A stretch of 42,170 bases of DNA. Source: UMGS755 sp045602005. GTDB lineage: Bacteria > Bacillota > Clostridia > UBA1381 > UBA9506. Location: NCBI GenBank assembly GCA_045602005.1, contig JAZSAS010000063.1:1-42170 (forward strand). The letters run 5' to 3'. The position numbers were made by a program, and so were the translations under genes. Shown in pieces: positions 7,625-15,110 of the stretch. Position 1 is the first letter of the stretch. Every line of letters starts with the position of its first letter. The notes under the pieces are model-generated. The model made no database searches and was not told the DNA's origin. It saw only the letters and a program-made list of their open reading frames with translations.

Positions 7625-8724
7625 AGTGACCCCTCCTTGAGTTTCTGCATAATCGCCGCTCCCATGCTGCGGCAACCCACCTGCTGACAGCCGACAGCTA
7701 TTTCTGCACTGCGAGGCATAATGTCCACCGTGCGCAAGCCTGCATCAAGCACTGCAGACACGGCACTTTCAACAGCATCAGCTTCCCTGTCCATATCAAA
7801 GCTATACCGCAGCATCATGGCTGCTGATAGAATGGTGCCGATGGGGTTGGCTATGTCCTGCCCTGCAATATCAGGTGCAGAACCGTGAATCGGCTCATAT
7901 AATCCCCTTGTCCCATCCCCCAGACTGGAGGAAGGAATCATACCGATGGAGCCAGTAATCATAGAGGCCTCGTCAGACAGAATATCACCAAACATATTCT
8001 CCGTGACAATCACATCAAACTGAGCAGGATTTTTCACAATCTGCATCGCACAGTTATCCACCAGCATATCAGATAAGGTTACATCAGGATATTCCTCTGC
8101 CAGCCGGTGCATAACCGATTTCCACAAACGGCTGGAATCCAGCACGTTGCTCTTTTCCACAGAGCAAAGCTTTTTCCGCCGTTTTCTGGCAGTTTCAAAG
8201 CCAATGCGACCAATGCGTTCAATTTCCTTTTCATTGTATTTCAACACGTCAACAGCTTGCTGCTGACCGTCAACCGATTCTGTTTTATGTTCTCCAAAGT
8301 AAATGCCGCCAATGAGCTCCCGCACAATCATAAAGTCGATGCCCTGTGCCACAATAGATGCCTTTAAAGGCGATGCAGCAGCAAGCTGGGGCCAGATTTT
8401 AGTAGGACGGTTATTAGAATATACACCCATAGCAGCACGAATTTTGAGAAGACCCTTTTCTGGCCGCAAATGACTGGGCATGCTGCTCCACTTTTCACCG
8501 CCCACAGCACCTAATAGCACGCTGTCTGATGCCAAACATTGTTCCAACATCGGCTGAGGCAGAGGCTCGCCCCATTTATCAATGGCGCAACCACCCATGT
8601 CAATTTCACTATAGGTAAAGCTGTGACCATATTTTTCTGCAACAGCATCCAGAACCTGCAGGGCCTGTCTGATAATCTCCGGCCCAATGCCGTCACCGGG
8701 AATAACCGCTATGTTTTTATGCAT
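7621..8724 (-). CDS. leuB: 3-isopropylmalate dehydrogenase
   Basis: This 367-residue NAD-dependent enzyme oxidises and decarboxylates 3-isopropylmalate to 2-oxoisocaproate, the third step of leucine synthesis. Visible motifs are IAVIPGDGIGPEI at the N-terminus, LLGAVGGEKW, the arginine-containing RPEKGLLKIRAAMGVYSNNRP segment, the substrate-binding LIGGIYFGEH, and DNCAMQIVKNPAQFDVIVTENMFGDILSDEASMI with the metal-binding aspartates. YEPIHGSAPDIAGQ is the nucleotide-binding segment. ATG 8724 was chosen because GGAGG lies 10 bases upstream; ATG 8739 has no properly spaced site. The gene overlaps leuD by 8 bases and ilvB by 4. Confidence 0.95.
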   Translation of the reverse strand: MHKNIAVIPGDGIGPEIIRQALQVLDAVAEKYGHSFTYSEIDMGGCAIDKWGEPLPQPMLEQCLASDSVLLGAVGGEKWSSMPSHLRPEKGLLKIRAAMGVYSNNRPTKIWPQLAAASPLKASIVAQGIDFMIVRELIGGIYFGEHKTESVDGQQQAVDVLKYNEKEIERIGRIGFETARKRRKKLCSVEKSNVLDSSRLWKSVMHRLAEEYPDVTLSDMLVDNCAMQIVKNPAQFDVIVTENMFGDILSDEASMITGSIGMIPSSSLGDGTRGLYEPIHGSAPDIAGQDIANPIGTILSAAMMLRYSFDMDREADAVESAVSAVLDAGLRTVDIMPRSAEIAVGCQQVGCRSMGAAIMQKLKEGSL

Positions 8725-9217
8725 GGTCAGAACCTCCATCCTTTAGCGAGGCAAGGAGACCGCCTTTTTTAATGATATTCTGAATGAAGGCCGGAAACGG
8801 CTGGGCACAATAGGTCTTGCCGGAGGTGGTGTTCACAATTTCGCCCGTATCAAAATTCACACTCACAACATCGCCGGTTGCAATCTCCTCTGCCGCCTCA
8901 GGACACTCTAAGATGGGCAGGCCAATGTTAATGGCATTTCGATAGAAAATGCGGGCAAAGCTTTTGGCAATCACACAGCCTATGCCGCAGGTTTTAATGA
9001 CTAAGGGTGCATGCTCACGGGAAGAGCCGCAACCAAAGTTCCAACCGGCAACCATAATGTCACCTGGCTGAACCCGATTCACAAATGCCGCATCAATATC
9101 TTCCATACAGTGCTTTGCCAGTTCCTGTGCATCAGAGGTGTTTAGATATCTGGCAGGAATGATAACATCTGTATCCACATTGTCATAGTATTTAAAAACT
9201 CTTCCTTTTGCATTCAT
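8717..9217 (-). CDS. leuD: 3-isopropylmalate dehydratase, small subunit
   Basis: This 166-residue swivel-domain subunit works with LeuC to isomerise 2-isopropylmalate to 3-isopropylmalate. The conserved core reads DTDVIIPARYLNTSD and then GWNFGCGSSREHAPLVIKTCGIGCVIAKSFARIFYRNAINIGLPI, with the G-S-S-R-E-H substrate loop. The length is that of the short clostridial/archaeal form, against about 200 residues in enterobacteria. It starts 3 bases after the leuC stop, with GAGGAGG inside the end of leuC. Confidence 0.94.
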   Translation of the reverse strand: MNAKGRVFKYYDNVDTDVIIPARYLNTSDAQELAKHCMEDIDAAFVNRVQPGDIMVAGWNFGCGSSREHAPLVIKTCGIGCVIAKSFARIFYRNAINIGLPILECPEAAEEIATGDVVSVNFDTGEIVNTTSGKTYCAQPFPAFIQNIIKKGGLLASLKDGGSDHA

Positions 9218-9220
9218 GGC

Positions 9221-10480
9221 TTAAACCTCCTCAGGCTCTGTAATATAGCCCGTTAGGGCGCTGGCCGCTGCTGTTGACGGACTTGCCAGATACACTTCGC
9301 TTTCAACATGGCCCATGCGGCCCACAAAATTGCGGTTGGTGGTGGCAACACACCGTTCACCGGCCGCCAGAATGCCCATATAACCCCCCAGACAGGGGCC
9401 GCAGGTGGGTGTTGAAACCACAGCACCGGCATCAATAAAGGCTGTGACATAGCCACGTTCAACGCAAGTGCGCATAATATCCATTGTTGCAGGAATAATG
9501 ATGCAACGCACACCATCTGCCACTTTTTTGCCCTTCAAAATGTTGTAAGTCGTCTCCATGTCTTCCATGCGCCCGTTGGTGCAGCTGCCAATGACCACCT
9601 GATCGATTTTAACATTTGAAAGTTCCTTTGCCCGTCTGGTGTTTTCAGGAAGATGGGGGCAACTGACGGTAGGCGTTATCTCCGAAAGATTGATTTCAAT
9701 GGTTTTTTCATATTCCGCATCGCTGTCTGCCTCAAAGATCACAGGCTTTCTTTCACAACGACCCTCCATATATGCCATGGTGGTTTCATCCACAGGAAAA
9801 ATTCCATTTTTCGCACCGGCCTCAATGGCCATGTTGCAAATACACAGGCGGTCATCCATGGAAAGAGTCGCAACACCGGGGCCTGTGAATTCCATGCTTT
9901 GATACAGTGCACCATCAACACCAATCATGCCAATGATGGTGAGAATCACATCCTTGCCGCTGCAATTTTTAGGTAACTGACCGGTCAAATGAAACCGAAT
10001 TGCAGACGGAACCCTAAACCATGCCATGCCGGTAGCCATGCCGGCTGCCATATCAGTGCTGCCAACACCGGTAGAAAAGGCACCCAGTGCACCATAGGTA
10101 CAGGTGTGGCTATCAGCCCCAATGATGCAATCGCCGGAACAAACAACACCCTGCTCTGGCAGCAGCGCATGCTCAATGCCCATTTTACCCACGTCATAGA
10201 AATGGCTCACGCAGTGATCACAGGCAAATTCCCTGCATTGTTTAGACTGTTCTGCCGCCTTAATATCTTTATTGGGTACAAAATGGTCCAACACAATGGC
10301 AATTTTATCTTTATCAAAAACTGTATCAAAGCCTGCCTTATTAAATTCCTTAATCGCCACCGGAGTGGTGATGTCATTGCCCAGCACAATATCAAGCTTT
10401 GCATAAATCAGTTGCCCGGCAGTCACATCGGAAAGCCCTGCATGGGCTGCCAGAATTTTTTGTGTCATGGTCATTCCCAT
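9221..10480 (-). CDS. leuC: 3-isopropylmalate dehydratase, large subunit
   Basis: This 419-residue [4Fe-4S] aconitase-family subunit carries three cluster cysteines: one in IGSCTNGRMEDM (about residue 300) and two in TPTCGPCLGGYMG (about 360). DSHTCTYGALGAFSTGVGSTDMAAGMATG is the typical active-site stretch. The length of about 420 is that of the two-subunit clostridial/archaeal branch, matching the short LeuD. The ATG at 10480 follows the leuA stop by 3 bases and has GGGAGA upstream. The N-terminus MGMTMTQ holds three possible ATG starts, so the exact start is uncertain by up to 4 codons. An oxygen-sensitive cluster suits an anaerobe. Confidence 0.94.
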   Translation of the reverse strand: MGMTMTQKILAAHAGLSDVTAGQLIYAKLDIVLGNDITTPVAIKEFNKAGFDTVFDKDKIAIVLDHFVPNKDIKAAEQSKQCREFACDHCVSHFYDVGKMGIEHALLPEQGVVCSGDCIIGADSHTCTYGALGAFSTGVGSTDMAAGMATGMAWFRVPSAIRFHLTGQLPKNCSGKDVILTIIGMIGVDGALYQSMEFTGPGVATLSMDDRLCICNMAIEAGAKNGIFPVDETTMAYMEGRCERKPVIFEADSDAEYEKTIEINLSEITPTVSCPHLPENTRRAKELSNVKIDQVVIGSCTNGRMEDMETTYNILKGKKVADGVRCIIIPATMDIMRTCVERGYVTAFIDAGAVVSTPTCGPCLGGYMGILAAGERCVATTNRNFVGRMGHVESEVYLASPSTAAASALTGYITEPEEV

Positions 10481-10483
10481 GGG

Positions 10484-12157
10484 TTATCTCTCCCTTTGCT
10501 TCATATTATTAAAAGCACACAATAATGCATCTGCACTGGCATGAATGATATCTGTATTCGTTCCTGCACCCCAAAACATGGTGCCATCTTCTGCCTGAAT
10601 TCCAATGTATGCCGCAGCCACGCTCTTAGAACCCTGCTCCTGCATGCTGTGCTCAGAATAAACCTCCAGGGTAAAGCCTGCGCCGGTATAGGCCTTTAAA
10701 GCATTGCTGACAGCATCCAAAGAACCGTTACCCAGAGCAGTAACTCTGGTTTCTTTGCCGTTCTCTTTGAAAACAATTTCCGTTCGCAAGCTATCGCCGC
10801 CCCGTTGAAAGTGCATGTCAGAAATTGTGATAGACGATTTATGAATAAAATAGTGCTCCTTAAAGAGATCTAAAACCTCACTTGCCTTCAATTCACGATG
10901 CTCATGGTCGGAAATATTCTTGCACAGATAGCTGAGGTCCTCACGCATGCCGGCAGGCAATATATAACCATAGGTCTGCTCCAGAAGATAACCGATGCCG
11001 CCTTTGCCGCTTTGGGAATTCACACGAATCACATCAGCATCGTAGGTACGGCTAATGTCGTGAGGGTCAATGGGAATATAGGGCACTGACCAGGTGTCCA
11101 GATTCTTTTCCTCTCTATATTTCATACCCTTGGCAATGGCATCCTGATGGCTGCCGGAGAAAGCCGCAAACACCAGCGCTCCCGCATAGGGAGAACGCTC
11201 ATACACCTGCATGCGTGTGCACCGCTCATAAATTTCAGCAATTTTCGGCATGTTGGAAAAGTCAAGCTTTGGGTCAACACCATGGGAATACATATTCATT
11301 GCCAGCGTGATAATATCCACATTTCCTGTTCGCTCGCCGTTGCCGAACAGGGTGCCCTCCACACGGTCAGCTCCAGCCAGAAGTGCCAGTTCTGTGTCAG
11401 CCACACCGGTGCCTCGGTCATTGTGAGGGTGCAACGAAATGGTAACGTGTTCACGGTATTTCAGGTTCTCGTGCATATATTCCACCTGACTGGCATAAAT
11501 GTGAGGCAGGCTCATTTCCACCGTAACCGGCAAATTGATAATAACGTTATTGTCCGCCGAAGGTTCAAGCACGTCAAGCACGGCATTGCAAACCTCTAAG
11601 GCATATTCCGGTTCTGTGCCGGTGAAACTTTCCGGAGAATATTCAAACCGGAAATTACCTTCATATTCCGATGCCAGCTTTTTCACCAGTTTAGCACCAT
11701 CAACGGCAATTTTCTTAATTTCTTCCTTTGATTTACGAAACACCTGCTCACGCTGGGCCACGCTGACAGAATTATAAAAGTGAATAATGGCGCTGGGAGC
11801 ACCCTTGCAGGCATCAAAGGTTTTGCGGATAATGTGCTCACGGCACTGGGTCAGCACCTGAATGGTCACATCCTCAGGAATCAGATTATTATCAATCAAT
11901 GTCCGCAAAAACTCATACTCTGTTTCAGAAGCAGCAGGAAAGCCAACCTCAATTTCTTTAAATCCCACTTGCAGAAGCAGTTTGTAAAATTCCAGTTTTT
12001 CAGAAAGGTTCATGGGAATCATCAGGCTCTGGTTGCCATCACGCATGTCAACACTGCACCAGACCGGTGCCTTTTCTATATGGCCCTTTTCAACCCATTT
12101 TGTATGTTTGCCGGGAGCAGGATAATACCCGACGCTATATTTACTGGCATCCATCAT
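10484..12157 (-). CDS. leuA: 2-isopropylmalate synthase, long type
   Basis: This 557-residue enzyme condenses acetyl-CoA with 2-oxoisovalerate, the committed step to leucine. It is the long (LeuA type 2) form that starts with a roughly 30-residue extension before PVWCSVDMRDGNQSL, the motif that supplies the catalytic Arg-Asp. The metal site HPHNDRGTGVADTELALLAGADRVEGTLFGNGERTGNVD follows. The C-terminal regulatory domain (about residues 430-557) ends in VYSEHSMQEQGSKSVAAAYIGIQ..., where leucine feedback binding is expected. ATG 12157 was chosen: AAGGGG lies 8 bases upstream, whereas the GTG at 12166 directly abuts it. It begins 5 bases after the ridA stop. Confidence 0.94.
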   Translation of the reverse strand: MMDASKYSVGYYPAPGKHTKWVEKGHIEKAPVWCSVDMRDGNQSLMIPMNLSEKLEFYKLLLQVGFKEIEVGFPAASETEYEFLRTLIDNNLIPEDVTIQVLTQCREHIIRKTFDACKGAPSAIIHFYNSVSVAQREQVFRKSKEEIKKIAVDGAKLVKKLASEYEGNFRFEYSPESFTGTEPEYALEVCNAVLDVLEPSADNNVIINLPVTVEMSLPHIYASQVEYMHENLKYREHVTISLHPHNDRGTGVADTELALLAGADRVEGTLFGNGERTGNVDIITLAMNMYSHGVDPKLDFSNMPKIAEIYERCTRMQVYERSPYAGALVFAAFSGSHQDAIAKGMKYREEKNLDTWSVPYIPIDPHDISRTYDADVIRVNSQSGKGGIGYLLEQTYGYILPAGMREDLSYLCKNISDHEHRELKASEVLDLFKEHYFIHKSSITISDMHFQRGGDSLRTEIVFKENGKETRVTALGNGSLDAVSNALKAYTGAGFTLEVYSEHSMQEQGSKSVAAAYIGIQAEDGTMFWGAGTNTDIIHASADALLCAFNNMKQRER

Positions 12158-12162
12158 GTCAA

Positions 12163-12549
12163 TCACCCCTTCTGCTCAATTTCGCCAATGACTTCAATTT
12201 CCACCAAAACGCCCTTAGGAAGCGACTTAACTGCCACACAGGAGCGGGCGGGTTTTCCGGTGAAAAAGGTGCTGTATATCTGGTTAAACTCTGCAAAATC
12301 ATCCATATCGCTTAAGAAACAACCGGTTTTCACAACCTTTGTCAGGCTGCTGCCCGCCGCTTCTAAAATCGCCTGCAGGTTCTTGCATACCTGCTCTGTC
12401 TGCGCCCCAATGGTTGTCCCCTCCACCTCTCCGGTGGCCGGGTTGATAGAAATCTGACCCGAAGTGAAAACCAGATTGCCACTGACAACTGCCTGTGAAT
12501 AGGGACCGATGGCCTCCGGTGCTTTTTCTGTATATACGATTTTACTCAT
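12163..12549 (-). CDS. ridA: RidA family enamine/imine deaminase
   Basis: This 128-residue protein is of the YjgF/YER057c/UK114 family. It hydrolyses reactive enamine/imine intermediates such as 2-aminoacrylate released by PLP enzymes. Typical segments are EAIGPYSQAVVSGNLVFTSGQISINPATGE near the N-terminus and ARSCVAVKSLPKGVLVEIEVIG at the end, with the catalytic arginine (R of ARSCV) present. ATG 12549 has GGAAG upstream. An in-frame start six codons earlier adds MKGRKN and is not supported. It is the first gene of the leu operon, directly behind the leucine T-box, so it is made when leucine is short. This fits the known tie between RidA and branched-chain amino acid synthesis, where enamine damage lowers IlvE activity. 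Confidence 0.93.
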   Translation of the reverse strand: MSKIVYTEKAPEAIGPYSQAVVSGNLVFTSGQISINPATGEVEGTTIGAQTEQVCKNLQAILEAAGSSLTKVVKTGCFLSDMDDFAEFNQIYSTFFTGKPARSCVAVKSLPKGVLVEIEVIGEIEQKG

Positions 12550-12614
12550 ATTCTTTCTTCCTTTCATTTAACAATCTTAAGGCCTTTTCTAACCATAGCT
12601 TCCGGTATATAAAC

Positions 12615-12653
12615 AAAAAACACCCATCTCAATCTATTTGAGACGGGTGTTTA
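12615..12653 (-). terminator. T-box terminator of the leu operon leader
   Basis: On the minus strand AACACCCGTCTCAA pairs with TTGAGATGGGTGTT through a short loop and is followed by TTTTTT (12615-12620 on plus as AAAAAA). It is strong and directly follows the T-box sequence. Confidence 0.9.
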
Positions 12654-12898
12654 CATAACACTCGCGGTACCACTCAAATTGCGTCGATTACCGACACCAC
12701 TTCAGGTTCCTTCAAACCCTTTGCATTAACGCAGCATACACGGGAGAAACTACACTGCCTTTAGCAGTTCGCACCTCCGGCTCAGAAGTGAGGAGCCACT
12801 GAACAAGCGCCTTTATCAGCTCTCACCAACCGCTGACTCTCTGAAAATTCACTTATTCGGCCTTCTTCATCACAGCCTTTAAACAATTACTTGAATTG
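12615..12898 (-). promoter_or_regulatory. T-box leader of the leucine operon (probable specifier CUC)
   Basis: Read on the minus strand, the leader has an AGAGAG bulge and the GGTTGG apical loop closed by TCAGC/GCTGA. The canonical T-box sequence AGTGGTACCGCGAG lies at about 12660-12674, and a terminator at 12615-12653. The 3' strand of the specifier loop contains GGCTCC; CTC at 12793-12795 is a leucine codon in about the right place (20 bases after the apical stem). The loop-E motif is less clear than in the other T-box here, so the codon rests partly on the operon content. The T-box TGGT fits a discriminator A, as in tRNA-Leu. The first gene starts 65 bases after the terminator. Confidence 0.9.
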
Positions 12899-12903
12899 TC
12901 ATC

Positions 12904-12932
12904 ATTATATCATTTAGTTGCATGCATGTCAA
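12904..12932 (-). promoter_or_regulatory. Sigma-A promoter of the leu operon
   Basis: On the minus strand, TTGACA (12932-12927) and TATAAT (12909-12904) are both perfect consensus with a 17-base spacer. The start should lie near 12897, right before stem I of the T-box. With such a strong promoter, control must rest on the T-box. Confidence 0.88.
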
Positions 12933-13145
12933 TCATTTTTTTTGTTATGATACATATCGCTTTTTATCATATTCTGCTATGGATAACCATCTCATTTTAT
13001 ATTAAAAATAAACCCTAAATTTCTGTCTCTCAGGTAAAAACATCCGCCTCGTGAGAATCTGGAAAATAAAATATAAGCCTAATCGTATAAAATTGGTAAT
13101 TATCGGAAACCCTAAATCTAAAATTTAAAGAAGAGAGGAACTGTT
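12933..13145. other. Divergent intergenic region, leu operon / ferredoxin
   Basis: An AT-rich stretch lies between the leu promoter and the ferredoxin gene. A GAGAGGAA ribosome binding site lies just before 13146. TATAAA at about 13086 could be a -10 for the ferredoxin, but no good -35 lies 16-18 bases before it. No repeat or conserved RNA was seen. Confidence 0.4.
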
Positions 13146-13334
13146 ATGCGAGTTACCATTATTGAGGGATGCATCGGCTGTGGTCTGTGCGTCGGCACCT
13201 GTCCTGAGGTCTTCCGCATGCAAGACGACGGCACTGCTGAAGCATATACCCAACCAAATGACACCACCGCCCCCGCTGTTTTAGAATCGGCAGAAGGCTG
13301 CCCGGTCAGCGTGATTGTAACGGAAGAAGAATGA
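13146..13334 (+). CDS. Single-cluster [4Fe-4S] ferredoxin
   Basis: A 62-residue soluble electron carrier. The N-terminal motif is EGCIGCGLCVGTCPEVF: Cys9, Cys12, Cys15 and Cys19. A further cysteine near residue 51 stands in the EGCPVSVI motif. The C-x2-C-x2-C ... C-P arrangement, with an acidic middle and tail, is that of the monocluster ferredoxins of Thermotoga/Desulfovibrio/Bacillus type, rather than the 2[4Fe-4S] clostridial type. With five cysteines one may be free or form a disulfide. It is monocistronic, closed by a hairpin terminator shared with the convergent aminotransferase gene. The redox partner is not evident from the neighbours. Confidence 0.92.
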   Translation: MRVTIIEGCIGCGLCVGTCPEVFRMQDDGTAEAYTQPNDTTAPAVLESAEGCPVSVIVTEEE

Positions 13335-13370
13335 AAAGATGCTCTGCATTGCAGCAGAGCATCTTTTTAA
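13334..13370. terminator. Bidirectional terminator, ferredoxin / DegT aminotransferase
   Basis: AAAAGATGCTCTG pairs with CAGAGCATCTTTTT around a 6-8 base loop. A T-run on the plus side and an A-run before the stem allow use from both directions. It sits exactly between two convergent genes. Confidence 0.9.
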
Positions 13371-13378
13371 TGTCTTTG

Positions 13379-14686
13379 TTAAATTCCCTTTTGCATCTCA
13401 TCAACTGCTTCAAGCACTGCATCTGCCATGTAAGCAAGCTGTTCCTGTGACAGACCATAAAGCGGCAAGTGGGTAAACCGACGATAGAAAACCTCTTCAC
13501 ATACCGGACAGGTTTTAGCAATCTCTTCCTGGTCATAACCCATGTCGCTGACAACCTTAAAGCGGTACAGCGGACCGAAATGCGGAATGTTGGTTACACC
13601 TTTCTGCTCCAGTTTCTTCTTCAGCACCTGAACATCGCCACCGGCAAGCTCAGGGTCAATCTGCAACAGATATAAGTGGAAGGTAGGACGAGTGCCCTCG
13701 TCTCCCAAAAGCTGCGGAATAATAGCCGGATTACCTTCAAAACGGCTGTTTAAATAAGCAGCAGCCTGACGACGTGCTTCAATGATTTCGTCGTTTCTGG
13801 AAACCTGAAGTTTCAGGCCCAAAGCCTGAATTTCAGTTGTAGAATAGTTAGCCGCAACGAAGGGCTCATATTTACCGGGAATCGGTGTGATGTTATAGAG
13901 CCAATCCTTAATCGGTGCACTAAAGTCAAGACCTAAGAATCTGGCACGTTTCATTTCGCTGCCAAAACCGGGAATGTTGGTCGTTGCAATACCACCCTCA
14001 CCAAAAGAGGTAATATTCTTAACTTCATGCAGGCTGAAAGCTGCAAAATCACCAATGGTACCAACCATGCGGTTTTTATACATAGCACCGAATGCATGAG
14101 CCGCATCCTCCAGCACCAGAATATCGTGCTTTTTAGCAAGCTCCATGATGGGGTCTAAGTCTACGGGATAACCACCGATATGTACCGGAACAATCATCTT
14201 TGTTTTCGGAGTAATCTTCCGTGCCACATCAGCCGGATCCATGTTAATGGTTCTGGGGTCAACGTCAGCAAAGACTAATTTAGCACCAACAGCAAGAGGA
14301 TAAGCCATGGTAGCCACAAAAGTAATCGCCGGAACAATAACCTCATCTCCGGGTTTTAAGTTTGCATATTTATAAGCAATTTCAAAGCCGGAAGTAGCAT
14401 TTGTTACAAAAGTAGAAGTAGTTGTGCCTAAATATTCATTACAAGCCTCTTCTGCTATCTCTACCTGACTGCCAAGTGAAAGTTTACCGGGCGGTGTAGC
14501 AACAGCATCAAGCTTTTTAACCTGTTCCCACACTGCATTGATAGCTTCCTCATATGCCTTTCCTTCGCCTTGCATCAGAAAGCGGATGATTTCCATTAAA
14601 TCATTAACGTTGTAATTCTCACCAACAGCAGCCCAAGGCACTCTGGATGCACCGGTGTTATACCGGAAACTGCTTGCTTCTGCCAT
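13379..14686 (-). CDS. DegT/DnrJ/EryC1/StrS family PLP aminotransferase
   Basis: This 435-residue PLP protein has the DegT/ArnB fold. TSTFVTNATSGFEIAYKYANLKPGDEVIVPAITFVATMAYPLAVGAKLVFADVDP is the usual N-terminal core, VLEDAAHAFGA holds the PLP-binding aspartate, and FSLHEVKNITSFGEGG holds the lysine (K of EVKN) expected to bind PLP. An N-terminal extension of about 70 residues (NVNDLMEIIRFLMQGEGKAYEEAINAVWEQ) precedes the core. Family members usually aminate sugar nucleotides, but no sugar-nucleotide genes are nearby, so the substrate is unknown. GGGAGG precedes the ATG. The gene is alone in its unit, behind a structured leader with an intrinsic terminator (14807-14943), which suggests attenuation control. 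Confidence 0.88.
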   Translation of the reverse strand: MAEASSFRYNTGASRVPWAAVGENYNVNDLMEIIRFLMQGEGKAYEEAINAVWEQVKKLDAVATPPGKLSLGSQVEIAEEACNEYLGTTTSTFVTNATSGFEIAYKYANLKPGDEVIVPAITFVATMAYPLAVGAKLVFADVDPRTINMDPADVARKITPKTKMIVPVHIGGYPVDLDPIMELAKKHDILVLEDAAHAFGAMYKNRMVGTIGDFAAFSLHEVKNITSFGEGGIATTNIPGFGSEMKRARFLGLDFSAPIKDWLYNITPIPGKYEPFVAANYSTTEIQALGLKLQVSRNDEIIEARRQAAAYLNSRFEGNPAIIPQLLGDEGTRPTFHLYLLQIDPELAGGDVQVLKKKLEQKGVTNIPHFGPLYRFKVVSDMGYDQEEIAKTCPVCEEVFYRRFTHLPLYGLSQEQLAYMADAVLEAVDEMQKGI

Positions 14687-14806
14687 AACAATAACCTCCC
14701 AAATAATAATTTATTTATTATTTTAATTATAGCATGAAGATACCCTCGCTGTCAACATGAATTTATCAAACAAAAAATTTTATTTTATTCACCAATTTAT
14801 AGCAAT

Positions 14807-14834
14807 AAAAAAAGCCGACACGATATGTGCGGCT
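14807..14834 (-). terminator. Intrinsic terminator in the DegT leader
   Basis: On the minus strand the stem AGCCGCAC / GTGTCGGCT (one bulge) has a 5-base loop and is followed by seven T. It lies between the promoter and the gene, so full-length message requires read-through. Confidence 0.85.
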
Positions 14835-14943
14835 GTAAAAAACCCTATAAATAGAGCGATACCGACGCTGCTTTGGCGACAACATCGGCACGGTTCATGG
14901 TACTATATGAAAGGGGGGGTGACGAAACAAATAGACTAAATCT
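14807..14943 (-). ncRNA. Structured leader or small RNA with intrinsic terminator upstream of the DegT gene
   Basis: Read on the minus strand, a promoter is followed by about 137 bases that fold by eye into an ordered structure. An outer helix joins CCCTTTCATATAG and CTATTTATAGGG (with mismatches). A small CATG/CGTG hairpin and a 9-bp hairpin, CCGATGTTG with CAGCGTCGG around loop TCGCCAAAG, lie inside. A terminator follows (AGCCGCAC with GTGTCGGCT, then TTTTTTT, 14807-14834). The aminotransferase ATG lies 120 bases beyond the terminator. It could be a riboswitch-type attenuator or a separate short RNA. I do not recognise the class, and saw no clear antiterminator pairing. Confidence 0.6.
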
Positions 14944-14949
14944 AATTAC

Positions 14950-14978
14950 ATTATAACCTAATATAATCTATTTGTAAA
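14950..14978 (-). promoter_or_regulatory. Sigma-A promoter of the DegT leader
   Basis: On the minus strand TTTACA (14978-14973) and TATAAT (14955-14950) have a 17-base spacer. Nothing else is seen between this promoter and the groEL terminator (14979-15055). Confidence 0.75.
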
Positions 14979-15055
14979 GCATTATTTCAATAATTTGCAA
15001 AATTACATCCTTTCGATTGTATTCTGCATTCTTAAATCTTAGATTGTTTGCGACG

Positions 15056-15093
15056 AAAAACCGGAGCCACGACTGAGTCATGGCTCCGGTTTT
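15056..15093 (-). terminator. groESL terminator
   Basis: A 13-bp stem (AAAACCGGAGCCA with TGGCTCCGGTTTT) has an 11-base loop and is followed on the minus strand by TTTTT. It lies 18 bases after the groEL stop. Confidence 0.9.
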
Positions 15094-15110
15094 GTATCAT
15101 AATTTATAGC

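Noticed and set aside
11780..12457. A 225-codon open frame on the plus strand
   Set aside because: It is antisense to leuA and ridA, which are certain; the protein has no recognisable motifs, and no ribosome binding site was found.
14807..14943. tRNA or known riboswitch in the DegT leader
   Set aside because: No cloverleaf or CCA end, and I saw none of the conserved motifs of the purine, SAM, cobalamin, glycine, lysine or c-di-GMP classes, so it is reported as unrecognised.
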